Shown piece by piece: positions 44,488-54,918 of a stretch of 64,000 bases of DNA. Source of the DNA: Adenophora triphylla var. japonica (Eukaryota; Streptophyta; Magnoliopsida; Asterales; Campanulaceae); assembly GCA_022495995.1 (NCBI GenBank), contig JAFEMH010007003.1:1-64000 (forward strand), given 5' to 3'. Position numbers and translations under genes: made by a program. Positions within the stretch are counted from its first letter, which is position 1. Every line of letters begins with the position of its first letter. The notes below the pieces were generated by a model that worked only from the letters and a program-made list of their open reading frames with translations, did not search any database and was not told the DNA's origin.

Positions 44488-44693
44488 AATACCCCCATGC
44501 TTAGAACATTACTCGTCCCTGAGTAATATCCTAAACTCCAATCTAACACCGGTCTAAAACAGATGCATGGAGGGTAAATGATTCCTAGTTTCCTCTAATC
44601 TGCCAACACAAGTCAATGAAAAATAATAACCATCGAAGTAATAGCAACTCCGTCTCCTTATAACACCAAATATAAACAATGAAAATAATGACC
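44488..44693 (-). other. RE10 post-pol sequence next to the 3' LTR
   Basis: The minus strand reads CTAAGCATGGGGGTATT directly before the LTR, the polypurine tract of this gypsy lineage. The rest is non-coding. The TGACC duplication of RE11 ends it. Confidence 0.7.
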
Positions 44694-46284
44694 TGTAAGT
44701 ACGCCAATCCAATTCGCGACCTTTCCAGATGAATTTTAATATGATAAAATTGCATTTAGGGGCATTTTGGTAAATTCTCGATCCATCCCGAGACTTCCGG
44801 AAACATTTCATAAGTTTCACGCGAAGGAAGTACTTTTTTGTACTTTGCTCAGGCTAAGGGACCTAAAAGGAATAAATCTGTTTTGGACTTTTTAGGAATT
44901 ATCCAAGAAGGTTCCAGAACCAGATTTGGCGCCAAAAATAGTTATGGTCACCTTGTGTCATGCGACAAGTCGAGGCATGGAAAGTGGTTACGTTACGTCG
45001 TGCGACACAAGGCTACCATGGACTACAGCTATAAATAGGACCCTACCCCTCTCAGTTTTGATCCGAATTTGAACCTCCCAAAGTCACTCTGCCAAAATTC
45101 ATTCAGAAACTCTCTCTCTCCTGGTCTCTCACAAAAACCACCCAATTCCTCTCCAATTCCCTCATTTCTCATCTCTCTTCAACCCATTTCCTCTCCTATT
45201 TCCTCATAGACTTCAGATCTTCCAATTCACCTCTCAAGTCGTGCTCAGATCTCCATTCAGAAGCTGAATTGAAGACTCCTACACCTAACTTGGTGTAAGA
45301 GTTGAGGACTACAAGGGTAACTAGTCTCTCCTTCTCTCTCTCTCTCTCTCTTCTACTTGTTTAATTGTCCTCTCTTCTTCTCCACATGGTAATAAGGCTC
45401 CATTTGCCTCAGATTATCAAGTGACAACTGCAATCTCTATGTTTAAATCGTTTATGCTTAGGTCCAATTGCTTGATTATGATGTGATTTACATAGATTGG
45501 CAATTTGGATGTCAAGGGAGTGTGGATCTCCCATATCCACATTCCTTTGATAAATTCGTACTTAATTAATGTTGTTCTTATTGGTTCTGATATAATTGTT
45601 GTGCATTTGTTGGATCTGCATCTCAGTTTGTGGGGTACCTGCAGATGGTAACCTTATGTCACGTGACACATTTGGACATGAGGAGTCCTGTGTCACGCGA
45701 CATGTCGTGACCATCTGCAGGGACCATGTTTCAGTTGTAATTTGTTTTAGTTTGGTTATTTTCATATTCAGTAGTATGTTCATGTTGTTTAATGCCTAGA
45801 TCTGGTTTTAATTGTAGTTTTGTGTTCGTCTAAGGTTTCTGTGATCTGTTAGTTGTGAGTCTCTGCAAGGTGACCACTGATGTCACGCGACATAGTTGGA
45901 CAAGGGAGTCCTATGTCACGCGACATAAGTAGCCCTATGCAGAGAACTTGTTTTCATTTGTAATCTGTTCTTATTGATGTAAAGGGATGTGGCCTCCTGA
46001 ACAATTGGTTTACAAGTTGTAATGATCTTGCCTATTCAATAAAATTCATGTTTATCGCATTTGTTCATTATCATTGTTTGCACATTTTTTCGAATTATTT
46101 GGATGTCTAAATTAGAAAGACTTGTCTACGGACGAGGCGTGTTGGGTGAACTCTCGGTTCTTCCCAACACGTAACCTGACCCCCGAACCCGTTCTCTTTC
46201 AAAAAGGTTTTTCAAAGTGCACCTCTAAAAGCATGGCGTGGCGACTCCTTTTATTTTTTATTATTTTGGGCGAACGCACATTCA
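44694..46284 (+). mobile_element. RE11: solo LTR of a Tat-type gypsy element
   Basis: The 1591-bp sequence starts TGTAAGTACGCC and ends CGCACATTCA. It is flanked by perfect TGACC copies at 44689-44693 and 46285-46289. The start matches the RE4 and RE12 LTRs (TGTAAGT). GTGGCGACTCC near the end (46235) matches the RE4 and RE13 LTRs. TATAAATA is at 45030-45037, with TGTCATGCGACA (44956-44967) and GTCGTGCGAC (44997-45006) before it. A CT microsatellite lies at 45331-45351. The internal region was lost by LTR-LTR recombination. Confidence 0.94.
45638..45944 (+). other. Two nested-hairpin units in the RE11 leader
   Basis: Unit one has 12-base arms (ACCTGCAGATGG-type, 45638-45649 and 45710-45721). 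They enclose the perfect palindrome TGTCACGTGACA (45657-45668) and TGTCACGCGACA (45691-45702). Unit two has CTCTGCA (45861-45867) and TGCAGAG (45938-45944) enclosing ATGTCACGCGACAT (45880-45893) and TATGTCACGCGACATA (45912-45927). The loops share GGAGTCCT. The units look like a duplicated structure. Confidence 0.8.
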
Positions 46285-46289
46285 TGACC

Positions 46290-46815
46290 TTAGTTTGATA
46301 CCAACTCCCATGATAAAATGGTATCCAAACTAAGGTCCACACAAATAAAAGCCAAGGGGAACTAAATATGTCCTATGTTTCACCCACGCTTGGCTCACAC
46401 TACATACACCCTCATAAAAAGAAATCATTGTTAAGGTTGCGATCCTTAAACAAAGTTTTACCTCGTGAAAAGCACCAACACCCCTTACAACTCCAAAAAT
46501 GAACGAGGGTTTCTAAATCCTAGGCACCACTATCCAAACCTCCTACTCCATAGTGATCCTACCCAACACTCCAAACTTCCCTTATGTCTCCAACTTTGGT
46601 GATATAAAAGATAGTATACATTTCACATCCTCACCTTTTGCCTAGGTGTCGTTTCCGGTTTTCACCTAGCTTTTCTTTTTTTTTTTTCAATTTTTTATTT
46701 TTTTCAATTTTTTTTTAGAAAACAAAAACATACTACAACATTTTCCCCCACGCTTAAACTAGACATTGCCCTCAATGGCAATAAACCATAAAAACGAAAC
46801 AATAAAACATGGGAA
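46290..46815 (-). other. RE10 post-protease sequence
   Basis: Non-coding. It includes T-rich runs (46674-46712) and, on the minus strand, a GGGCAATGTCTAG ... GCGTGGGGG block (46745-46775) typical of sequence after pol in Athila-like elements. This supports deletion of the whole RT to integrase segment. Confidence 0.65.
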
Positions 46816-47754
46816 CTAAATAGGGGACATGGAGGTCCCACCATCATGGGCCTCAACAATATAAGGGAGATGAAAGAAATCTTTTTGAGTTACCTCTAAA
46901 AGATGATTCGGTTCAATGACATTCCTCCCCGTTGGAGACCATTTAAGCTTCCCCTTTTTCTTCTTCACTTCCTTTGCTTTCTTCTTCTCCCTTAGTGGCT
47001 CTCCTTTCTCCTTCTCATCCGGCTTCACTTTTGGAGACTCAACATAAACATCATCTACCTTGGCCCCATCCTTGATAACTGGCTCACTCAAATTCATGGC
47101 ACAAACCTTATGCACAACCTTTGGAAAATTCTTAGCATCAAACGCATTACAACTTACTACTTTCCCATCAAAATCCATGGTTAAAGAGCCCTTCTTCACA
47201 TCGAGCTTAGTTTCAGAAGTAGACATAAATGGCCTCCCCAACAGAATGGGAGCCTCAGAATCAGTCTCCATATCAAGAACAAAGAAATCCGCCGGAAACA
47301 ATAGATCACTACCCTTCACCTCAACATATCTAACCACCCCCTTAGGGTATGTATTAGACTTATCTGCCAATTGTATAACCACCCTAGTATCTTCCAACTT
47401 ACCCAACTTAAGTTCTTCAAATAATGTATAAGGCATAACATTAATTGAAGCCCCCAAATCAAGCATGGCTGTATGAAAATTATTCCCCCCAAACGAAATA
47501 GGAATTACAAACATACCAGGGTCACTACATTTCTTTGGCATCTTTCTCTGATAAACCGCAGACACATGCTCCAAGATCTTCACCTTTTTCTGACACCTTT
47601 CCTTTTGATTTCTCTTCAAAGTGCACAATTCCTTAAGAAATTTTCCATACCTCGGAATTGTCTGAAGGAGATCTAAAAATGGGATGTTTACCTCTAATAT
47701 CTTGAAGGTGTCAAAAATAGCCTTGTCAGGCTCCTTTGTGGTGTCTCTCATCAA
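46816..47754 (-). pseudogene. pro: RE10 aspartic protease (Athila type)
   Basis: A 312-residue open frame on the minus strand. Its N-terminal third is charged (FLKELCTLKRNQKE). The retropepsin part has the catalytic motif as DLGAS (Asp near residue 99, MLDLGASINVMPYTLF) and the ILLGRPF motif at about 170-176. A long Lys-rich tail follows. The frame itself is unbroken, but gag upstream has stops and nothing follows it, so the element is not functional. The start Met is only the first in the open frame. The true product is a gag-pol polyprotein. Confidence 0.9.
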
Positions 47755-49271
47755 TGCTTAAGGAAACGGAGGGAGTGGCTCATAAACAGGAAATACGGGT
47801 GGAATATACTTCTCTTCAGGGATTTTCTCTTCCACCTTCTTCTCCACCTCCAACTCTGGCTCCATTCTCTTCTCAACTTTCAATTAAGGCTCCACAGTCA
47901 CACTTTCCTCGGCTTTCTTCTTCCTCCTCACATAAACTGCACAAATAGATGGCTTAGGATTTGGTTCAGTTCTAGATGGCAACTTCCCCGAATCTTTAGC
48001 CTCCAACCTCCCAACTACATAGGAAAGCTGACTCATATGCTTCTCTAGATTGTTGATACTTGACTCAGTCCGCTGTTGAAACTGTTGGAAATTCCCATAC
48101 ATGGTTGACACACTCTGTGCTAAAGTTTGAATAAGTTTATCTGTAGACTTCTTAGGAGGTTGCCCCTGCTGCTGATACTGCTGCCCTTGTGGTGACCCCA
48201 AATAGGGTTGGGTTGATTACCCCATGAATTGTACTGAATCTGTCCCTGTTGTGGAAACCCCACAACATTCACATCCTTAAAACCTTCAGTTCGACTCAAC
48301 AATAATGTCTTCATCATGCTCTTCAACTCATTGACATCAGACTCAAGCTTCCCATCTACACCACTGTTTGCACCTGCTGCACTAACCTGTCTGACACTTG
48401 ATCTCCTACCATGAGTTCTTGTGCTCTTGGCCAATTCCTCTATCAACTTCTTTGCATCCCTTGTAGTTTTATTCAGAATACTACCTCCACAAGCATAATC
48501 CACCATTCATTTATCTTGCACAGTTAATCCCCCATATAAATATACAATTAACTGCTCATCATCAAAGCCATAATACGGGCAACTTCTGTAAAGCTTATAG
48601 AACCGGTTATAATACTCGTATAAAGACTCATCAGACCGCTGTTCCATGTTACTGATATCACGTTTCATTACATTGATTTGATCTGGAGGAAAGAACGCAT
48701 CAAGGAATGCCTCTTTCAGCTGCTGCCAAGACATGATGCTATTCGGTGGCAAGTGATAATACCACGCATTTGCATTATCCTTAAGAGTAAAGGAAAATTC
48801 TCTCAGCAACAGTTGTTCGAGGGGAAGTGCAGCCGGTTTCATTCTTCCGCAAATCTGCACAAACTGCACTATGTGCTGATTAGGGTTTTCCCCTGGCATC
48901 CCATTGAAGTGGGGCAACTGATTCAACATTCCTGGCTTCAATTCGAACGTGACTCCAGTAGGAAAATCAGGGAACTGGACTGCTTGTGGGTGCTCATTCC
49001 AGTTCGGAGCAATCCTCTGCCTCAATTTTAGAATTGGGGGAGGTGGGTTACTATTACCTCTTCCATTACCGCCATTATCCACAACCTTCGGCTCATGATC
49101 ACCCCTACCGTTATTATTATTCATCTCTTCTAGCAGCAAACTTCTCCTAAATTCTTTGCTTTCGTTTCTCCTACACCTGAAATATCTTTCAATTTCTGGA
49201 ACAAAGGGACTAGCAAGTTTATTAGCAGAACGGGTATGGACCATAAAAGGTTCCACATCACAAGATGACAA
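47755..49271 (-). pseudogene. gag: RE10 gag (Athila type)
   Basis: The minus-strand frame at 49271-48507 holds an Athila-like N-terminus, a Pro/Asn/Gly-rich stretch, FELKPGMLNQLPHFNG and the Retrotrans_gag core (AWYYHLPPNSIMSWQQLKEAF, then RDISNMEQRSDESLYEYYNRF and YLYGGL). A TGA near 48507 and frame changes follow. 48506-48120 continues with ACGGSILNKTTRDAKKLIEELA. Later pieces are Gln-rich with a predicted coiled coil (48201-47884). Confidence 0.9.
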
Positions 49272-49364
49272 TAATAAAGCTCAACGAAAAAGGAACCAAG
49301 AAAAAGAAATAGAAATAGATTAAGAAAAAGAATAAGAATAAGAGTGCAAACAAATAAACACCGT

Positions 49365-49382
49365 TCCACAGAACGACGCCAA
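49365..49382 (-). promoter_or_regulatory. RE10 primer binding site (diverged)
   Basis: The minus strand reads TGGCGTCGTTCTGTGGAA four bases after the 5' LTR. The first part resembles the tRNA-Asp type TGGCGCCGTTGCCGGGGA. Confidence 0.65.
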
Positions 49383-49386
49383 AATT

Positions 49387-50774
49387 TGATAGGCTAAAGT
49401 CGCACGCCTACAAATTAACCAAAGACATGGCGACAATAATGTAGCTAGAGGAAGTCCAGGATCGAACTAGAAGAACGGTTATAAGTTTGCACAATTGTCA
49501 CTTGACAAGATTGGGGGTAAGCTTGATTTTTATTAATTCCTAAGACGGGAATAAAAAAATTAGATTGTAAACAAATAAGGAAAAGCACTTTGGATTAATT
49601 AATATCCCCGTCTATCATTCAAATATCATCGGTCAACTCTTTTCAATTTTATCCTATTCACTCAATCACGAGATGTATTTCAATCTCTATCTCTTTCTTT
49701 AATATTAGTTAATAGAGGTGACACACTCACTAATAACCCTAATCAATATTCAAACCTAATTGACACAATCTAGATTTAAAATGAGTAACGATTTAAGAGA
49801 TTAAGATCAAGAACACTTTCTAATGTTATTTCAATTAGATAATTGTTTATTTTCTCCTACTTCACAATCCACCATGACACATGCATGGACTATAAAGATG
49901 CTACTTGTGAAACCCTAAATTGACACAATCTTAGGGGATTCTAGCAATAAATCAACAACAAGAATCAAGCAATCGGCCAAATTGCGAAATCCTATAAATC
50001 AATTTAATCAATCAATAACAAGAGAAAATATAAATAGGATAAAAGAGATGAAAAGAATTTACCTCAATTGAGTTCAAGAATGGTTCCAATAATTAAATCC
50101 AAAGCAAAAAGGTTTAGTTCTCCATGGACAATAATAAATTTCTCCAGGAAAAATAAATCTTGGGACCCTAATTATTTTCCAAAAGGAAGTATTTATCCTC
50201 CACCCTAAAAACCTAAAACTCAAAGGAAAAGAAAAAGAAAAATATAAAAAAACTTTCCAAAACATTGCCAAAGCGGTCAAAGTCAACCGAAGTGGAAGTC
50301 GTGGGCACGACTCGTGAAATTAAATTCACTCGTGCTGTTTAGAAGCACGAATCGTACCAGACAGCACCACTCGTGCCATTGTTTGCCAAACCAATGTCTA
50401 GCTTTTCACTTTGGTCACTATACTCTCCAACTTTGCACTTTAGTCCTTCTAGTTTCCAGAATTGCAGTTTGGCCCCTGAACTTTATACTTCCAGTTTACG
50501 TCCCAGTTTTCCATAATTGCAGTTTGGGCCCTGAATTTCTAAGATTTCTGCAAACCAGTCTTCCGCTTCAAGATCTTGACTTTGACTCCTCGAGAGTATT
50601 ACATCCGGATATGAAATTAAACAACTAAAATACCCTCGAATTACAATTACTCTCAACAACATCTCACTTTAACATATTACCTCAAAATACACCAAACCTA
50701 TACTAAATACATGAAAATAAATAATTATAAGGACGGAAAACATAGGAATTAAATAGTATAATTATGTCATATCA
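49387..50774 (-). repeat. RE10 5' LTR
   Basis: A 1388-bp direct copy of 43091-44487. CACGACTCGTG recurs at 50306-50316. Differences are scattered substitutions plus small indels near 49780 and 50250, so the insertion is older than RE4. Confidence 0.93.
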
Positions 50775-50779
50775 CAATG

Positions 50780-51519
50780 ACTTATTGTTGCATCACTAGG
50801 AAAAAATATTTGGGCAAGTACTATATGGTGTGAGATTGTAAAGCTCCTTCTAAGTGACTGATTCAATGTGAAATATGGAGACATTCTAGAGGCTACATGA
50901 TTGAGGGTCATCTCATTGACTTCTTGCATGTCAAAATATGTCAATATGTGATTTAGTTATACCATGTTACACTTTACTGATATTAATCTCCAGTGTGTGT
51001 GAATTGTTTTCTCATAATAGGAAGGTTGTGAAAAATTAGGTCATTCGAAAATCTTGGTAAAAATATGATTAAATTTTTGTTTTTACTAATGAATTTTTTT
51101 TGTTCAATAATTTTACTGTGTTCAATGATAATTTTATGATGAGGTGTTTAAGAACTATAGCAGTCGAAGGAAACTATGGTGAGATGTTGATCAATTAAGG
51201 ATAATCTTCTTTTCAGTTAAGGAAAACAAATCTTATCACAAAATTTTATAAGGATTCAAAATTTCAATCCCTAAACCATTATGATGAAGGAAGCTCAAAT
51301 GGTAAACAACTCTAGCCTTCACACAGATCCTTCTCCTTCTCCTCATCTTATTTTGAGTTCCAAGGCAAGTCATGATTATCTCTCATTAGTGTTGTGTTAT
51401 AAGTTGCTCAAACAAGTATTGTCACAACTCACCTCACAACTCTCCTCTCAACTCCCATTACTCCTATTTGTTGTTCTCTCTCTTTCTTTGTTTCAATACT
51501 AACCAGCAGATAAACATCC
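50780..51519 (+). other. RE9 spacer before the env-like region
   Basis: 740 bases that are mostly non-coding. At 51409-51450 they hold a cluster of CACAACTC or TCAACTCC units related to the dispersed RE9 motif. Confidence 0.6.
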
Positions 51520-53311
51520 ATGGCATCTCCGTCTTCTTTAACAGCTCCGGTGACCTCCAGCTGCAACGTCATTGTTGTAGATTTTATAAACGATTCCCAG
51601 TACGTCCCTCCGATGGACATAAGCTTCCTTGGTCAGCAAAATGCGGCAATTGTTGCTGACAATCTGAATGTCCTTGAAGCTGTGCATGCTGCCGATCAAC
51701 CTCCAGTACCGGGGACTCGAAGGTCCCACCGGCTAATTAATTTCGGTAAATCAATCATCTTCAGAGGCTCTAGAACCGCCGCTGTTCCAAAGAAATCCTC
51801 CAAGGTTCCAACCCCCAAAGTAAAGAAACCCACCTGTACAAGGCGAAAGCTCATCCTTTATGACTTGTCAGACGAAGAGGAAACACCTGTACAAGAGACA
51901 TCACTGACGGTAGGATTCAACGAGGATGACCTACTTATTGTCACTTTGATCAAGGCAAAATCACCGGCAAAAAGGACATCTCCGGCTAGGATTCAGGCAT
52001 CCACTCCATCCAAAATTTAGGGGGAGAGCAGTTACAAGATCAAGACCAGAAGCTCAACAAGAAATGAAACTGCTCTGGCGATTGTAGAGGAAGGATCATC
52101 ATCGCAGTTTGATTATTCAAGTGACAAAACTGCCTCCCAAGACACATAAAACACTTTGAGCGACACTGATATTCACAGAAAGAAAAAGCCTAGATAGGCC
52201 ACCCCTGTTCATCCCAAGATCCTAGTTGCACGCAAAGTTGTTCAAACAACTGGCCACACAACTACTCAGATAAGTGGCAGTTCATCTAAATATGTCTCCT
52301 GAGCACATAAGTCTTCTGTTCGTGTTACCTTATCCTCATATAATCTAAGTCTTAAACAAAATTCTCTTTTCTTCACCCCTGAGGCTGAAACTCTTTTTTC
52401 TACAAAAATTCTTTGCTTTTTGTGGTAGAAAAGAAATGAAATATGTGGGTATTTGAAAAGCTTGGTTTAGTGAATTTTTTCTCTAATAGGGGTATGGACA
52501 ATTTCTTAGATTTCCCTATCCCCTACTCTAGGTCTTTGGTCCTTGAATTCTTTGCTAATCTCAGTCGAGATATAGGGATGAATAGATCACCCAATTTTGG
52601 GAAGGTTTTTGTAAGGGATCAGGTGGTGGATTTCAGTCCATCAAGGATTAACCACTTTCTTGGCACCCCTGATACCCCTCTTAATTCATTGCCCGCTGAT
52701 TATGATGAGGTAGTGAGAACTGTTACTGGGTTAAGATTCCTAAATGGGTAGTTGGATGTGCCTACCCTCACCCAAGCTTAATTTATACGATGCTAAAAGA
52801 CCAAGGGGTTGAGGATATTCCTGGACAATCTCTGTCCCTCATCCTTGAGCAGTTTAAAAATACTAAAACCATGGATGACAGCTCCAGATTTGATGATATT
52901 GCTATTTTTGCTGGGTCTGTTTCCCCTCAATTTTCTATGTAACCACATGTTCAACCAGTTGTTCAAACAACTGTCCGCACAACTATGCACATAGAAAGTG
53001 GCTCTCCAGACAAAGCTTCCATTAAAGCTTAGATTGCGATCTTCCAGGCACAGGTTATCTCCCACAAAGGTGAAATTGAAGGAAGACAAATTTTAATTGC
53101 TGGACTAGAAAAGTCTATAGCTGATCTACAATATGTTCTTCATGGTTCTTCTCAAAAAGGGGGAGAAATGACAAGTGCCGGGGGAGCTAATCAAGGGGGA
53201 GCAACAAATGATGATGAGGATCTAGTGTTTGATATTGAAAAAGATGTTGAAGCTGCTTCTGCTTCAATGGAGGAGGAAATGATAGGTGAAGACATTTATG
53301 CTGATATTTAA
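51520..53311 (+). pseudogene. RE9 env-like / plant transposon protein region
   Basis: The first frame (51520-52020) is low complexity: Ser/Thr/Pro-rich, basic patches (RRSHRLINFGKS) and an acidic DLSDEEETP. The same frame continues after the stop to about 52310, with VVQTTGHTTTQIS from a palindrome copy. A second frame (52443-52751) has VLEFFANLSRD, GKVFVRDQVVDFSPSRINHFLG, which I recognise as the 'putative plant transposon protein' domain found after pol in SIRE-like elements. The last part (52930-53311) has PVVQTTVRTTMH, a coiled coil (HKGEIEGRQILIAGLEKSIADL) and an acidic end. Its role is unknown. Confidence 0.75.
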
Positions 53312-53435
53312 AAACAATATATCTTTTGGGGTTGTAATAACTTTGAACTATGATCTATGTAGTTGAATTTTTATTTCTATCTTTAGTTATGTTTTTAGAC
53401 TTAACAAAACTTTTGCAGGTTTTTATCAGAACCAC

Positions 53436-53450
53436 AAAGATAGGGGAGAT
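53436..53450 (+). promoter_or_regulatory. RE9 polypurine tract
   Basis: AAAGATAGGGGAGAT lies directly before the 3' LTR start at 53451. Confidence 0.88.
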
Positions 53451-53502
53451 TGAAAGAGTATGAAAAACACTTATATCTTTTTAAATCTTTGTGATTCCAT
53501 TA
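53451..53502 (+). repeat. RE9 3' LTR, truncated
   Basis: The first 50 or so bases of the LTR match 37014-37060 (CTTATATCTTTTTAAATC and on). It ends where the CACTA-like end begins. Confidence 0.88.
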
Positions 53503-53582
53503 CTAGAAAGTAACATTTTACCGACGAAAAATTACCGACGGACGGCGTCCGTGAGTAATACCGACGGACAATCAACGATTAC
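53503..53582. mobile_element. CACTA-like transposon end
   Basis: CATTACTAGAAAGTAAC differs by one base from the common CACTACTAGAAA terminus. Subterminal TTACCGACGGAC units follow, three copies in direct or near-direct form. One inverted repeat is ACGGAC-GGC-GTCCGT. Only this end is visible, and RE12 cuts it off. Confidence 0.7.
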
Positions 53583-54631
53583 TAAAATTACCCGGATCGC
53601 GAGGGGTGCGAGCTGGTTTTTGATTTCACGGAAAAGAGAGTCGCCACACCGTTTTGTATTATGAGCCTAAACTTTGAAAAAGGCTATTTGAAAAGGAGGT
53701 CATTTTGATTAGGAGCCAAACTTAGGAAAAGGCTGTTTGAAAAGGATGTCGTTTTGATTGGGAGCCAAAACTTAGGAAAAGGCTGTTTGAACAAAGATTG
53801 TTAGGTTCGGAGGCCACTTACGTTTCGAGAAGAGTATATTGAGATCACCCGAAATGCCTCGTATGACGAGTCTTTCTACCTTTCTCCCAAAGCGTGTTTG
53901 TGTGTTTGTTTTTATGGGTGAGAAATTCTCGATAAAATCGGGCAGAGTTTCCCCTTAATTTTTAGAAACCTAGGGATTTAGGAAGCGTTTCGACTTGGGT
54001 CGGTTTAGCCTATGCTTTTGAGGATTAGAATCTACCGACGAATAGCGCGAGGGCTTCCGAAGAGTAGAGAACTCCATTAACGAGTAGCGCGAGGGCCCTC
54101 GAAGAGCAGAGAAAGGACTAGTATTTTTACTAGGGATGAAGAGGAGGTGAATGAGCAAGAAAATGAGGGAGGAGGGGGAGTAGTTATAGGTGGAGAAGGA
54201 GGTTACATTGGACTGGTTTGGACTGATTTGGATAGTTTTTAAATGTCGAAACAGTCCTGGAATAAGATATTTTAGGTAGATATTTATAAGGGGCATTATG
54301 GTCATTTGGAAGATATTTTAGGTTGATCTTTATAAGGGGCATTTTGGTCATTTGGAAGATAATTTAGGTTGATCTTATCCACATGGAATGACATCCTTTC
54401 ATCTTTGGACTGGTTTTGACAGTATAGTTAATTAACTGTCTGAATAAATGTCGAAACAGTCCCGAAAAGTCCCGGAAATTGCGTTTTTTGGGAAAAGTGG
54501 TATTTTCAAGTGTGCGAATGTGGGTTGAATACACTTTTATTTTTTGAATGCTCGGGGCAGTCCTGGAAAGTCTCGTTAACTTGAAAAGTGTGAGTTAACG
54601 GATTGTAACGATCCAGATTTGGGTACTTACA
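53583..54631 (-). repeat. RE12 LTR (Tat type, minus strand)
   Basis: On the minus strand it starts TGTAAGTACCCAAATCTGG and ends ATCCGGGTAATTTTA. The RE13 LTR starts (TA)TAAGTACCCAAATCCGG and ends ATCCGGGTAATTTCA, so the two are related but diverged. GAGTCGCCACACCG near 53628 matches the GTGGCGACTC block of the other Tat LTRs. It is the 3' LTR of an element pointing left. Confidence 0.88.
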
Positions 54632-54918
54632 GTAGCCCTCGGCGATGTCACTTACGGAGAAAGTGGGGTCGTAGAAAAAAGATAAGGATCCAAATCGGGG
54701 GATGCCTTATGGAGAGACCTGAACGGTCAAATGGCTGGACCCTTAGAGAAAGGATTCCTACGTATCCCGAGAGGGAATCAAGTCGATCGTAGTTCACGTC
54801 CGTTAAGTGTAAAAGACTTAACAGACTGACCCTGGGCCACGAGACCTCACGCTGGAGATCTAACGGAATGACGAGAACGGTTGTGTCAAGCGGATGTTTT
54901 AACAACACAGTCCAAGTC
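54632..54918 (-). other. RE12 3'-UTR segment next to the LTR
   Basis: It begins GTAGCCCTCGGCGA, as in RE4. The block at 54757-54795 (CCTACGTATCC, GGGAATCAAGTCGATCG, TAGTTC) recurs in RE4 and RE8. No coding frame. Confidence 0.75.

Larger units (their letters stand above)
43091..50774 (-). mobile_element. RE10: Athila-like gypsy derivative nested in RE9
   Basis: Direct LTRs (43091-44487 and 49387-50774) flank a minus-strand gag and protease. The target duplication is TAATG at 43086-43090 against CAATG at 50775-50779, one base changed. Reverse transcriptase, RNase H and integrase are missing, and the protease is followed directly by post-pol sequence. A solo LTR (RE11) has inserted into it. 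It could only have moved with help from a complete Athila element. Confidence 0.9.
37014..53502 (+). mobile_element. RE9: SIRE-like Ty1/copia with env-like region, split by RE10
   Basis: The order is LTR, PBS, long gag with two zinc knuckles, protease, integrase, RT, RNase H, then an extra ORF region, PPT and the start of the 3' LTR. The extra region and second knuckle are features of the SIRE/Maximus lineage. Without RE10 the element is about 8.8 kb. It carries many frameshifts and stops. A CACTA end cuts its 3' LTR at 53502. Confidence 0.88.
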
